Below, one piece after another: positions 34,087-43,463 of a stretch of DNA of 64,000 bases. The translations under genes were made by a program, and so were the position numbers. Source of the DNA: CAYSUS01 sp964434165 (GTDB lineage Bacteria; Planctomycetota; Planctomycetia; Pirellulales; Thermoguttaceae); contig CAYSUS010000019.1 in the NCBI GenBank assembly GCA_964434165.1, positions 19,997 through 83,996 of the forward strand, given 5' to 3'. Position 1 is the first letter of the stretch; each line of letters opens with the position of its first letter. The notes under the pieces were generated by a model. The model worked only from the letters and a program-made list of their open reading frames with translations, made no database searches and was not told the DNA's origin.

Positions 34087-36570
34087 TCAAGGCCCCGGCA
34101 CCTTGGCGATCACCCGCGTGGTCTCGCGAGCCGTGATCGGCTGGTCGAGGCTCCGGGCGATCGCCTGCACGACCAGCTCGGCGCCTTCGATCGGCGCCGT
34201 GGCCAACGCCTTGATTCGATAGGTCAGCGTCTCGCCGGGCCGGATCTGGGTGACCGTCTCGAACCGCACGTTGCGTCCGTCGATCGTGCTCTTCGCCGGC
34301 CCTGCCGTGCCCAGACGGTCCGGCACCAACTGCGGCGGGAGCGTGGCCCCCACGATCACGCCGGTGTCCGCCGTCTGGCCGCGGTTGGTGACCGTGATGC
34401 GATACGTTACGCTGTCGTCCACGCGAACCGGGTCCTTCAGGTCGGTCACCTCGATGGAGAGCTCCGGTGGACTCAGCCCCGGGCCGGACACCTTGGGCTT
34501 CGCCTCGCCGGTGACGGCCAGGCACGCCTCGGCCCGGTCGCGGGCGCCCTCGGCCGTGCTCACGCGCACGCGATTGCAGGTCTGCGCCGCGGCCTCCACG
34601 CAAAGGCACTGCACCTGGAGCGCCGCTCGACCGCCGACCGGAATCCGATCGATGACCAGCTCCACCCCCTCGTCGGTCTGCTCGAATCCCCGCGTCGCGT
34701 TCCTCGGCTCCAGTTGGCGGTCGCACTGGTCGAGGATCCGCACGCTGGTCAGCGGCTCGGTCCCTGTATTCTCCACGTCGATGCGGAACAGGACCATCTC
34801 GCCCACCGCGGCCGAGGTTGGGCCGCTCTTGCGCACCGACACCGCCGGCCCAGTGGGCGGCGCCGGCCTGGGCTCGATCTTGGGCTCGGGCTTCGGCTGG
34901 GGCTTGGGCACCGGTTTCGGCGCCGGTCCCGGCTGCACCGGCGCCTCGCGGGGCGGGGGCTCAGCCGGCGCGACCGCCGTGACGCAGGCCTGCTGCCGGG
35001 CCACCAGACTGCCGCCGGAGAGCAGCTCCACCGTGTGGCACAGGCGCCCGGCCCGCGCCGCGCGGAACGTCACGCGCAGACGCAGCTCCTGGCCCGGGGC
35101 CAGGTTGCCCAGGGGCCGCTCAATGGCGCCGGTCGCCGCCTCGTGCTCCAGCCCCGGTTCGAACTGGTCGCGAATCACGACGTCGGCAGCCGCCACCTGG
35201 CCGCGATTGGAAGCCAGGATCTCGAACGTGACCGGGTCGCCCACCTGCACCTGCCTGGGGCCGCTCACGCGCAGCTCCACGCCCGGCGCCGTCGCCGTGG
35301 TGGTGACGCAGTCCCGCGCTTTCAGCCCTCCGGCGGCGGCCGCGTCCACGCAGCTCTCGATCGGGCCCAGCCGCTCGGCGCGGAGCTCCACCTCCAGGCG
35401 CTTCGCCTGGCCCGGCCCGAGCTGGCCCAGTTGCCATTGGAGAAGCCCTGCGCTCACCTGGGCCGCTGGGTTGGTTCCCACCAGCGCGGCGCCGTCGGGG
35501 ATCCGGTCGGCCACGACCACGGCGTCGGCCGGCTGGTCGCCGGGGTTGGAGACCTCGATCGTGTAGCGGAACGTGGCCCCCGCGGCCACGGCGGCCGGGC
35601 CGCTTTTGCGCACGGCAAGCTGCGGCGCCGACCAGGTCTTGGTCGTCGAGCCCCTCGCCACGACGAGCCGCTTGCCGCCCGGACCGCTCAGCTCAGCCGG
35701 CCGGATGATCTGGACGTTGATTACGTTCGTCCCCGGGGCGGGCTGCGCCTGGAGCATCTCCACCGAGGCCTGGCCCAGCTCGTTGACCGCCACCTCGACG
35801 GCCTGCGAGCCATCCGGGGCGAAGCCGGCCGCGGGGCCGCCGGCGATCTCGTAACGCACGATCCAGCCGGCCAGGGGCGAGAGGTCCGAGTGGCGGTGCA
35901 CCGTGGTGGTCAAGAGGTGGCGCGAGCCCGCCGGGTTGTGCGACACCGCCGGAAAGGTCCACTGCGCATCGACCCAGTGGATCGTGGCCGTGGCCCGATG
36001 GCGGTCCCACCCGAACACGCTGGGGGCGTACGCCGTCACCTGGCTGGTGCCCTCGGTCGGGCAGGTCACCGAGACCCACGTCTGACCCGCTTGGACCAGG
36101 ACGTCGTCGCCCTCGGCCTCGCTCTCCCGCGTCAGGCGCGTGTACTTGCGCGAGGTCTTGCCCACCGCCCAGGTGCTATTGACCTTGCGAGGTCGGAGGA
36201 AGTCGAGCACGATCCAGTCGCAGTACGTGCCCTGGCCGACCTGGACGATCTGGCCGGCGGAGCCGGGGGCCACGGTCCACTCCACACGCTCGTTCGTGCT
36301 CGTATAGCCGTCGCGCCCCACGACGCTGGCCACGAGCACGACCTCGCTCCCCACCGGGGCGATGGTCTCGCTGGGCGTGACGTGGACGCCGACGTTGTCC
36401 CACTGGCGCTCGCCGACGGGCTCGGTGTCGAAGACCGGCTCGGGCGGGAGGAAGATCCGCTCGCCCGACGGATCGATCCGCGGCAGGCGCGAGTAGGCGC
36501 ACCCGGCCAGCCCGATCGCCCAGACCGCGACCGCACAGGTCATCGCCAGGTTGTGCGCCGCCGGTCGCAT
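34087..36570 (-). CDS. DUF11-repeat lipoprotein (planctomycete surface type)
   Basis: An 827-residue lipoprotein with the lipobox LAGC (Cys 24). Residues about 55-320 form Ig-like domains around WTVAPGSAGQIVQVG. Four DUF11 domains follow, each opening like LAVRKSGPAAVAAGATFRYT or SVRKSGPTSAAVGEMVLF, separated by a Pro-rich spacer (about 550-585, PKPVPKPQPKPEPKIEP). DUF11 modules are stalk-like and found on cell-surface or envelope proteins; a role in adhesion or envelope structure is inferred. It starts at the ATG at 36570, where the signal peptide begins. There is a long repeat-bearing gap upstream. Confidence 0.9.
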   Translation of the reverse strand: MRPAAHNLAMTCAVAVWAIGLAGCAYSRLPRIDPSGERIFLPPEPVFDTEPVGERQWDNVGVHVTPSETIAPVGSEVVLVASVVGRDGYTSTNERVEWTVAPGSAGQIVQVGQGTYCDWIVLDFLRPRKVNSTWAVGKTSRKYTRLTRESEAEGDDVLVQAGQTWVSVTCPTEGTSQVTAYAPSVFGWDRHRATATIHWVDAQWTFPAVSHNPAGSRHLLTTTVHRHSDLSPLAGWIVRYEIAGGPAAGFAPDGSQAVEVAVNELGQASVEMLQAQPAPGTNVINVQIIRPAELSGPGGKRLVVARGSTTKTWSAPQLAVRKSGPAAVAAGATFRYTIEVSNPGDQPADAVVVADRIPDGAALVGTNPAAQVSAGLLQWQLGQLGPGQAKRLEVELRAERLGPIESCVDAAAAGGLKARDCVTTTATAPGVELRVSGPRQVQVGDPVTFEILASNRGQVAAADVVIRDQFEPGLEHEAATGAIERPLGNLAPGQELRLRVTFRAARAGRLCHTVELLSGGSLVARQQACVTAVAPAEPPPREAPVQPGPAPKPVPKPQPKPEPKIEPRPAPPTGPAVSVRKSGPTSAAVGEMVLFRIDVENTGTEPLTSVRILDQCDRQLEPRNATRGFEQTDEGVELVIDRIPVGGRAALQVQCLCVEAAAQTCNRVRVSTAEGARDRAEACLAVTGEAKPKVSGPGLSPPELSIEVTDLKDPVRVDDSVTYRITVTNRGQTADTGVIVGATLPPQLVPDRLGTAGPAKSTIDGRNVRFETVTQIRPGETLTYRIKALATAPIEGAELVVQAIARSLDQPITARETTRVIAKVPGP

Positions 36571-36764
36571 GGCCCGTCCTCGGCCTGGTTTGGGCAGTCC
36601 CTACCTGTTGCGCAATCGCGCCTCTATGGGAAAGGTAGCATGCGATTCGGCAACATGGGGGCTTTTTTCAACATGGCGTGTTGACGAAGAGCAACAGCCC
36701 CGCCTCCCCAGGCCGCAGGACCATTACAACGCGATGCTCAGGCTTCGGTCTCGGCATCTCGACC

Positions 36765-36785
36765 CCCGGCAGCTTGCCTGCCGGG
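36765..36785. repeat. Inverted repeat, 8-bp stem
   Basis: CCCGGCAG, five-base loop, CTGCCGGG. It lies downstream of the WYL regulator (minus strand), so it may stop or process its transcript. Confidence 0.5.
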
Positions 36786-36826
36786 TGAAGAAGTCGGGGC
36801 AGCCAGCACAGACGCCATCAAAAGAC

Positions 36827-36859
36827 CAGACCCCTGCCGGCTCGCCAGGCAGGGGTCTG
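36827..36859. repeat. Inverted repeat, perfect 12-bp stem
   Basis: CAGACCCCTGCC, nine-base loop, GGCAGGGGTCTG. No T-run follows on either strand. Together with 36765-36785 it makes a double hairpin typical of mobile palindromic elements or of bidirectional terminators. Confidence 0.55.
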
Positions 36860-37190
36860 ATGTGCACTCCCAATCCCTCCCGCCCTTCGCCGCCGCATCG
36901 CCCGGACGATTTCGAAGGGGCGTTCAAAAACGGGCCGGATTCGGTCAAACCGTTTGGCAGAATCGTGCGTGTGAAGTAGATGTCGCTCTACAAGGAATGC
37001 ACCACGACCTGAAGATGCATCACCGTCAATAGTCTATCCGAAAGTCCGCCCCAGATCACTCAACCGATTCGCATTGCCCTTACTCCTCGTCGCGCCAGGT
37101 CCAGCCATCGCATACTACCGGGCGGCCCGTCCCGGAAGAGCCGTACGCTTGTTGACCAAAGAGAGGCGTTCGCACTTCCGGGCAACACGC

Positions 37191-37243
37191 CAGCAATCAG
37201 CAACCTCCCGTCTCCAATCCCGAATCCCCGATCCCCCATCCCT
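37191..37243. repeat. Short-word repeat running into the WYL gene 3' end
   Basis: Near-tandem words (CAGCAATCAGCAACC, then CCAATCCCGAATCCCCGATC, CCCCATCC). The left end covers the stop codon and last codons of the minus-strand WYL regulator gene. Confidence 0.6.
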
Positions 37244-38219
37244 CTTTTTCCCCTGCATACACCTCCGCCAACCTTCCCACGTGCCCCGCGACGATCCGGC
37301 GAAGCTCCGGCGGCTTGAGCACCTCGGCCTGGTCGCCGTAGCCCAGGATCCACCAGGAGATCTCGCGCAGGCCCGAGACCGTGACGTGGTAATCCAGCGA
37401 ACCGTCGGGCAGCATCTGGAGGCGCTGCGTCTTGTGCCAGGTCACCTCGGCCACGTTCTCCGCCACCCGGGGCGCGAAGCGCACGGTCACCTCCCGGTCG
37501 GGGCCGGGCTCGGGGATCAGGTGCCAGGCGTTGCGCAGGTAGCGGTCGATGGAGAAACCCCGTGGGATGCGGTACGCATCGTCGAGCACGGCGAGGTCGA
37601 GGATCCGTCCCACGTTGAAGGTCCGCGTGGCACGATGGATCGAGGAGCGTCCGATCAGGTACCAGCTCCGGCGGCTGAACAGCATCCGGTAGGGCAGCAC
37701 CTTGGTCTGGAGAACCTCGGTCTCGCCCGGCCGGCGATAGCGAATCCGCACGGCGCGGCGATCGGCCAGGGCCCCAAGGAGCTGCTGGTAGATAGGACTC
37801 TTGGCCAATAGCGGGTTGGTCTGCGGGAGGTGGATCTGCACGCTCTCCGCGGCCCTCCGCAGGGCGTCGTGCAGCCGGGCGGGGAGGCTGGCCTGGAGCT
37901 TCACGGCCGCGCGCCGGGCGGCGTCGAAGAAGGGGAGATTGCGCCGGTCGCCCAGCTCGTGGCAGAGCACGATCAGGGCGAGGGCCTCGTCGGGCGTGAA
38001 GTTGGTGGCCGGCAGCAGGTGGCCCGGCGCGACGTGGTAACGCTCCCGCGCAGGGTCGAACTCGACCGGCACGCCCGCCATGCGCAGCGCGTCGAGATCG
38101 CGGAACACGGTGCGGCGGCTGACCTCGCACGCCTCGGCCAGGGCGTCAACGTTGTACCGGCTTCCAGCCTGAAGCAGGCCGAGCAGTCGGATCAGACGGC
38201 AGACGCGAGAGAGGTTCAT
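37197..38219 (-). CDS. WYL-domain transcriptional regulator (YafY-like)
   Basis: A 340-residue regulator: N-terminal HTH_11 (about 1-60, ALAEACEVSRRTVFRDLDAL), middle region, and WYL domain (about 150-240, VRIRYRRPG...LFSRRSWYLIGRSS) followed by a WCX-like C-terminal domain (TVRFAPRVAENVAEV). WYL domains sense nucleic-acid or nucleotide ligands and such proteins are often regulators of stress, defence or metabolic genes. The last 18 residues (EKEGWGIGDSGLETGGC) do not look like the family and are encoded by an intergenic-type repeat, so the native C-terminus was probably altered. The start overlaps the TolC-like gene by 74 bp. Confidence 0.93.
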   Translation of the reverse strand: MNLSRVCRLIRLLGLLQAGSRYNVDALAEACEVSRRTVFRDLDALRMAGVPVEFDPARERYHVAPGHLLPATNFTPDEALALIVLCHELGDRRNLPFFDAARRAAVKLQASLPARLHDALRRAAESVQIHLPQTNPLLAKSPIYQQLLGALADRRAVRIRYRRPGETEVLQTKVLPYRMLFSRRSWYLIGRSSIHRATRTFNVGRILDLAVLDDAYRIPRGFSIDRYLRNAWHLIPEPGPDREVTVRFAPRVAENVAEVTWHKTQRLQMLPDGSLDYHVTVSGLREISWWILGYGDQAEVLKPPELRRIVAGHVGRLAEVYAGEKEGWGIGDSGLETGGC

Positions 38220-40491
38220 GCCGCGGTTCGGAGGTCGAGTTCTCGACGGGCCGCAGGTTCCAGCCGCTCGGCGTCGCCGCGGCCGGCTCCTCGAAGCTCA
38301 CGGGGCGCACGGTCGTGTCCACTTTCCGCGATCGCCCGGGCGCCGCCTCCACCCCCGGGGCGAATTGCAGCTCGCGTCCGACGGCGATGGCCATGCCCGG
38401 GGCCTCCCGCCCGCGCGGCGAGCCGCCCGGCAGCCGGGAGGCCTGGAAACCCGCGCCCGGCCCCGCGGACATCGGCTCGGGGGCGGGCGTGGGGATCGGC
38501 TCGGGCGTGGTGCCCGTGGTCTCCGGCTTGACCTCGCGGGGCTCGATCTCCGAGCCCTTAGTCGCCCCGGTATGCTGCTGGTAGGGGCCGCGGCTGATCA
38601 CCCGCGGCCGCGTGAAGCCGTAGTCCATGAAGATGGCGGCGTCGCGCTCGCGGGCCCGGCGCGTGGCGTCGAAGTAGGCCTTGGCCGGCCAGGGGCCTTC
38701 GGCCAGAAAGACGCCATTGTACTCCAGCAGCGAGCCCTTGCGGTAGTGGACCGCGGCGATCGATTCGTTGTAGGCGAGCAGCGACTGGTAGAAGTCGGCC
38801 TTCGACTCGGAGAGCCGGCGCAGCGATTCGAGGTACACGAAGATCTCCGGCATCCCCTCGTCCAGGCGGATCTTGATCACGTCGGCGTTGTACTTGGCGG
38901 CCTGGAGCCGGCTGTAGTTGGTCCGCATCAGCTCGTAGCTGCTCTCCAGGTTGCGAACGGACTGGGCCAGTTGATGCGAGACCTCCAGCTCCTCGTCCTG
39001 GAGCACGGCCCTTGCCCGGGCGAGCGCCAACTGGGCGTTGCGCACGCCGGCCAGCTCGCGGCGGAACCCGATCGGCAGGCTCAGCTCCAGCCCGAACCGC
39101 CACTCCTGGAATCGTCCTCCGGTCAGGCTCTGGTAGGCCGTGGTGTCGTTGCCGTCATACCGTTCGGTGGCGGCCAGGTCGTCGCCCAGCCCCAGCCAGC
39201 GGTACTGGGCCACGGCGTCGAGCCGGGGGAGGAGGAAGTTCTTGGCCGCGATCAGCTCCATCTCGCGCTGCTTGACGCGCCACCGCTGGCGGCGGAGCTC
39301 GACGCTGCGGACGAGGGCCTCGTAGTGGACCTGGTCCCAGGGGAAGGTGATCTTGGCCGTGGTGGGATCGTCGGCGGGCCGGATCAGGCGGCCGTCGGTG
39401 GCCGCGATGCCCATCAGGTAACGGAGGTTGTTCTCCACCGTATAGACGCGGTTGAGCGAGTCCTGGACGAGGCTATGGAACAGGAAGTACTGCTCACGGA
39501 CCTGGCTCTCCTGCGAGGCGTCGCCCTCCTGGGCCCCGAACTCGTACTTGGTCTTGACCACGCGCCACGTCTCGAGCATCGAGTCGCGGCCCTCCTTGGC
39601 GGTCTCCAACTGGTGGTAGGCCAGCGACAGTTGCCAGTAGGCCCGCTCCACGTCGAGCACCAGGTCGCGCACGGCCGCCTCGAAATCGGCAAGCTGGATG
39701 TCGGTGTTGATCCGCGCGAGGACCACGCCGTTGTACGAGCCCGGCTGCGCCCCGGGGCCGGCGATCCGGTTGAACTGCGCGCCCGCCCCCTGGAGCAGCG
39801 GCTGGCGGAACTCCGCGACCAGCTCCGCGTACCAGTCGCTGGGCCACTTGCGAATGCCGCTGTTGCTGTACTCGTAGTCCACGTTGTGGGCGATCGAGGT
39901 CGTGCCGCCCGTGACGTTCGTCTTCGAAATCGAGGAGGTGAACGATCCGGTATCGTTGATCGCCACCGGCAGGAAGAACCCCCCAATCTCCCCGGGGATC
40001 GCCTCGAAGTTCTGGGGCCGGTCGCCGCGCGACCAGAACACCGAAGTGCTTAACTGGGCGTCGAACGCCGAAAGCGCCGCCTCGGGGCCGAACCGCGGAT
40101 CGCTCTCGGCCAGGGCCGGATCGTAGACCGACCCGGCGAAGTCGGGCGACCGCGTGAGGGTCTCCGGCGCGGTGAGGACCTGTCCGCCGACCGTCCGCAT
40201 GACCTTGCTGTTGGCCAGGGCGATCTGCACGGCCCGCTCGAGCGTCAAGTTCCAGAAGCTCGTCGTCTCGGGATGCTGAAGCGTCAACGGCCGGTTGTTC
40301 TGGCCGTCGATGGCCACTTCGTCCAGGCTGTTGACCTCGGCGTCCGGGTACTCGATGTCCGTGGCCTCCCCCACGTAATGCGAGAGGTCGCCGTCCTCGA
40401 ACAGGAAATGCGGCTGCTGCGGGCGGCAGCCGAGAGCCCCCAGGAAACCCACGGAAAACGCAAGCCAGGAGAGACAGCAGAGCCGGCGCAT
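38146..40491 (-). CDS. TolC-family outer-membrane lipoprotein
   Basis: A 781-residue lipoprotein with the lipobox GALGC (Cys about 22). Two TolC-type repeats form coiled coils and barrel strands: LTLERAVQIALANSKVM opens the first, and AYWQLSLAYHQLETAKEGRD shows the alpha-barrel helices. The second half has LQDEELEVSHQLAQSVRNLESSYELMRTN. A disordered Pro/Glu-rich C-terminal 160 residues extends well past the usual TolC end. It serves as the outer-membrane channel of a tripartite exporter or RND system; the inner-membrane partners are not adjacent. The start ATG at 40491 begins the signal peptide; the upstream extension is shadow. The 3' end overlaps the WYL regulator. Confidence 0.9.
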   Translation of the reverse strand: MRRLCCLSWLAFSVGFLGALGCRPQQPHFLFEDGDLSHYVGEATDIEYPDAEVNSLDEVAIDGQNNRPLTLQHPETTSFWNLTLERAVQIALANSKVMRTVGGQVLTAPETLTRSPDFAGSVYDPALAESDPRFGPEAALSAFDAQLSTSVFWSRGDRPQNFEAIPGEIGGFFLPVAINDTGSFTSSISKTNVTGGTTSIAHNVDYEYSNSGIRKWPSDWYAELVAEFRQPLLQGAGAQFNRIAGPGAQPGSYNGVVLARINTDIQLADFEAAVRDLVLDVERAYWQLSLAYHQLETAKEGRDSMLETWRVVKTKYEFGAQEGDASQESQVREQYFLFHSLVQDSLNRVYTVENNLRYLMGIAATDGRLIRPADDPTTAKITFPWDQVHYEALVRSVELRRQRWRVKQREMELIAAKNFLLPRLDAVAQYRWLGLGDDLAATERYDGNDTTAYQSLTGGRFQEWRFGLELSLPIGFRRELAGVRNAQLALARARAVLQDEELEVSHQLAQSVRNLESSYELMRTNYSRLQAAKYNADVIKIRLDEGMPEIFVYLESLRRLSESKADFYQSLLAYNESIAAVHYRKGSLLEYNGVFLAEGPWPAKAYFDATRRARERDAAIFMDYGFTRPRVISRGPYQQHTGATKGSEIEPREVKPETTGTTPEPIPTPAPEPMSAGPGAGFQASRLPGGSPRGREAPGMAIAVGRELQFAPGVEAAPGRSRKVDTTVRPVSFEEPAAATPSGWNLRPVENSTSEPRHEPLSRLPSDPTARPASGWKPVQR

Positions 40492-40810
40492 GAGTAGTCG
40501 TTCCTGCGGAAAAGTGCCGTCGGAAGCGCGGTCCGCCGGGGAATGCCTGTCCCGGGGGCCGCCCGGCCAAAGTGAGCCGCGTTTCTCGCCCCGTGCCGCG
40601 ATTCCGCGGCCGGCCACGATCTACGCGCAGCCGGACGGGCGGAATAGTCGGCGCCACTGGTATCGGCAACCGAACCCGCAATCTTTGGCGAATCGTCGCA
40701 ATCGCGGGAAACGACAGAGTCGGCCCCGATCCACTAACTACCGCACGTTAACATGGCGGCAAGCGCCCGCTCTGATGGCGTGGGACGGCCGCGGCACGGC
40801 AAGCGCGGCT
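40492..40810. other. Intergenic region upstream of the TolC-family gene
   Basis: 319 bp without a supportable gene. A less GC-rich stretch near 40680-40760 is where a promoter for the TolC-family gene would be expected, but no convincing -35/-10 pair stands out. Confidence 0.4.
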
Positions 40811-41287
40811 CTATAGGCCCATTCCGAGAAACCCGCCGTGGGAGTCGCTCTCCGCCTGGAGCTGCTCGATCCGCTGCTTCGTCCGGTCGAGGTCGCCGGC
40901 CGAGATGAAGCGATCGAACTCGACGATCACCGCCCGGGTGACCGTCTCGCGGAACCATTCCACCACCGGCTCGGTGAGCCAGTCGCAGGTCTCCCGGCGA
41001 AGCTCGACGAGCAGGTCCGCGCGGAGCGTCTTGCGGTCCTCCTCGTCGGTCAGCACCGTCCCTTCAAAGCGGAACTCGAGCATGCCCAGGGCCGGGTCGT
41101 TGGTCAGATGGAAGGTGCAGCGGGCGTCGTGAAGATAGTAGGTGTTCAGCAGGCCGTGCCGCTGGATGGCCTGCTGGACCCGCTCGACCAGGGCCTCGTA
41201 CTCCGGCGAGGCATCGAGGGGCACGTCCAGGCGCGCGATCGACCGCAACGGTTGGCAGTCGAAGCTGATCTCCACCGAGGGATTCAT
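40811..41287 (-). CDS. Unknown conserved-looking cytoplasmic protein
   Basis: A 158-residue protein with no signal peptide, acidic and well folded in appearance: an N-terminal strand (VEISFDCQPLRSIARLDVP), a helix (EYEALVERVQQAIQRHGLLN), strands (TYYLHDARCTFHLTND, LGMLEFRFEGTVLTDE) and a C-terminal helix-rich half ending GGFLGMGL. I do not recognise the family. AGGAGG lies 4 and 7 bases before two adjacent ATGs (41290 and 41287); the second has the better spacing. It follows the 711-residue unknown gene by 40 bp, so the two may be one operon. Confidence 0.65.
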   Translation of the reverse strand: MNPSVEISFDCQPLRSIARLDVPLDASPEYEALVERVQQAIQRHGLLNTYYLHDARCTFHLTNDPALGMLEFRFEGTVLTDEEDRKTLRADLLVELRRETCDWLTEPVVEWFRETVTRAVIVEFDRFISAGDLDRTKQRIEQLQAESDSHGGFLGMGL

Positions 41288-41327
41288 CATCAAGCCTCCT
41301 GCGTGTTGACGCCGCGTCCCGCCCGTC

Positions 41328-43463
41328 TCACCGCGCGGCGACCGTCCCTCGCTCGTCCGGCCCCACCCGCTTCCAAGCCATCACGAGCCAGCCGTCGCGG
41401 GCGTCCCACTGACACAAGCGCAGGGGGCCGGCGGCCTCCCAGGCCCCTGGCAGGGTGACGGGCTCCGGCGCGATCTCCTCCACGAACAGGGTGGCGAACC
41501 GCCGCTGGAGCATGTCGCGAATCACTTGCTCCCGCGCCGAGATCGTCTGCCCGCTCTCCGGCTCGAACCCGGGCGGGAACACCTGCAAGTCGCCCTGGCG
41601 CACCGCCTTGAATCCCGAGTCTGTCCGCTCGATGCGGTAGGTGGCGGTCACATCCATGGCCGGATGGCGGCTCTCGCCCCGCCCGTACGCGCGGCCACGC
41701 ACCGTCAGCCGGAGCTGCCCGCCGTCGAAAGCCACGAATACGGGCTTCTGGTGGGCGAAGAAGATCGTCCAGGGCTCGCCGTCGTCCTCCGCCAGTTCCT
41801 CGGGCACACGCTCGACAACGCCCTCCAGAGCCTCGGCCAGGCGCCGCTGGGTGAGGATCATCCCGGCCAACCCGACCTCGGCGGAGTTGTTGACCATCGA
41901 CTCGTGGACGCGCAGGGCCAGGTCGGGCGCGCCCTCCAGCGGCGGCGGATCACCGGGGGCCGCGAGCTGGCGCGTCGCGGCCTGAAGCACGGCCACGCGC
42001 AGCGCTTCGTCCGAGGTGCTCAGTTGCACAAGCCCGGGAAGAAGCCGTCGCTCCAGCAAGGGGCGGCGCCAACGCTCCCGGAGCCGGGCATTGGTCCGCT
42101 CGGCGACCTCGCGGAACCCCTCGTCGATGCGGCGCTCGAGGCGATCCTCCGCGTGCTGCGCGGCGATCCGCTCGGCCTGTGGCTTCTGCCGGCTCGCGCG
42201 CCGGCGCACCATCTTCTCCAGGCACCGCCCGCCGCGCACCACGCACACGCCCCGGGTCCTGGTGCGCGTATGGCCCTGCGCCTCGGCGGGCTCGGCGCGC
42301 ACGCCCTCGGCGTCGATCCACACCCGCTTCACCCCCGCCAACGTGGTCTCGCCGTCACTGTAGATCCGCGCCGGGCCGTTGTAGCCGATCGTACTTGTGG
42401 TGGATTTGCCCGAGAAGCGCACCTCCAGTTCGGCCCGCCCGTCGTTGGGGACCAGTTCGCCGACGATCCGACCGGTGGTACGGCCCGTGCCGCGAAGCTG
42501 CGTGCCGAGGATCACGTCCGCCACCGGAGCCACGTCATCGACCTGGCGCGCGACGCCGCGACGAACCACCTCGGCCGACAAATGGGCCACCAGGTTGGGG
42601 CGGTCGAAACGGCGGCGGACGGCCGACACCAGCCACGGAGCCTGGCGCGCGTCGTCGAGCCAGCCCAGGGCGCTGGCCAGGGCGGCGGTCTCCTCCGCCG
42701 TGGGGTTCGGACCGATCTTCTCCAGGTGCGCGGCCAGGGCGTCGAGCACGGCCGCGTAGTGCTCGTCCAGTCGCTCCTGGCGCGCCGCGCGAATCGCCGT
42801 GATGTAGTCGCGCAGGGCGCCGCGCACGTCGCGGAACCAGCGGAGTCCCAGCCCCTCGTGCCCCGCATCGAGCTTGGCGAACAGCGCGTCCAGCTCCCCC
42901 AAATCCGGGGCGTCGGTGGTGCGGGTCTGGGCCAGGAGGTCTTCCCAGCGGAGGTAGTCCCGCCACGCCTGGCTTTCGGGACCCGCCCGGGTCAATCGAT
43001 CGTCGAGCCGCCCCAGAGCCTCGACCAATCGCGCGTGCGACCGCGCGATGGCCGAACGGCCCACCGGCGAGAACGCCGCCCCCGCCTCGCGCACGCGCTG
43101 GACCATCGCGTCGGGCGACGACCCCGCGACCAGGTCGGCCAGCCACCGTTCGAGGGCCGCGCGCACCGCCTGGATCGGACCGTGATCCAGCTCGGGATGG
43201 TCGGCCGCGTAGCGGGCAAGGACCTCAACGACCTTGGCGGCATCGGCCTTCGCGCCCTTGGCCACCTGGACTTCGAGCTGGTCGGACCGCAGGTAGGTCC
43301 GCCACGCCTCCCCATGCGGCCCGGCGTCCACCCAGCGGTGCAAGCGCGTGACGGCGGCTCGCAGCTCGTCCAGGGGATCGGCGCGATGGTCGGCTCCGTG
43401 GGTCGCCGCCCAGCTTCCAAGCAGACACAGAACAGCCAGCACCGACTGCCAGGCCTTGCACAT
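41328..43463 (-). CDS. Unknown 711-residue exported protein with internal duplication
   Basis: A signal peptide (about 1-23, VLAVLCLLGSWAATHGA) leads into a helical N-terminal half in which two similar units occur: HRWVDAGPHGEAWRTYLRSD (about 42-61) and DDRLTRAGPESQAWRDYLRW (about 153-172). The middle (about 300-400) is strand-rich with ILGTQLRGTGRTTGRIVGEL, then a basic region, and the last 130 residues form another mixed domain. I do not recognise the family. Periplasmic location is inferred from the signal peptide. A candidate -10 box (TATATT) lies 30 bases upstream of the ATG. Confidence 0.65.
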   Translation of the reverse strand: MCKAWQSVLAVLCLLGSWAATHGADHRADPLDELRAAVTRLHRWVDAGPHGEAWRTYLRSDQLEVQVAKGAKADAAKVVEVLARYAADHPELDHGPIQAVRAALERWLADLVAGSSPDAMVQRVREAGAAFSPVGRSAIARSHARLVEALGRLDDRLTRAGPESQAWRDYLRWEDLLAQTRTTDAPDLGELDALFAKLDAGHEGLGLRWFRDVRGALRDYITAIRAARQERLDEHYAAVLDALAAHLEKIGPNPTAEETAALASALGWLDDARQAPWLVSAVRRRFDRPNLVAHLSAEVVRRGVARQVDDVAPVADVILGTQLRGTGRTTGRIVGELVPNDGRAELEVRFSGKSTTSTIGYNGPARIYSDGETTLAGVKRVWIDAEGVRAEPAEAQGHTRTRTRGVCVVRGGRCLEKMVRRRASRQKPQAERIAAQHAEDRLERRIDEGFREVAERTNARLRERWRRPLLERRLLPGLVQLSTSDEALRVAVLQAATRQLAAPGDPPPLEGAPDLALRVHESMVNNSAEVGLAGMILTQRRLAEALEGVVERVPEELAEDDGEPWTIFFAHQKPVFVAFDGGQLRLTVRGRAYGRGESRHPAMDVTATYRIERTDSGFKAVRQGDLQVFPPGFEPESGQTISAREQVIRDMLQRRFATLFVEEIAPEPVTLPGAWEAAGPLRLCQWDARDGWLVMAWKRVGPDERGTVAAR

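Larger units (their letters stand above)
36571..37196. other. Long intergenic gap with two strong hairpins
   Basis: 626 bp between the DUF11 gene and the end of the WYL gene, with no supportable gene and lower GC than its neighbours. It holds two inverted repeats (36765-36785 and 36827-36859) and a GGGGGCTTTTTT run at 36657-36668. The upstream signals of the DUF11 gene must lie here but I could not pick a convincing promoter. Confidence 0.6.

Noticed and set aside
36551..36979. Plus-strand 142-codon frame in the long gap
   Set aside because: Product is mixed low-complexity text spanning both hairpins, with no ribosome-binding site or family resemblance.
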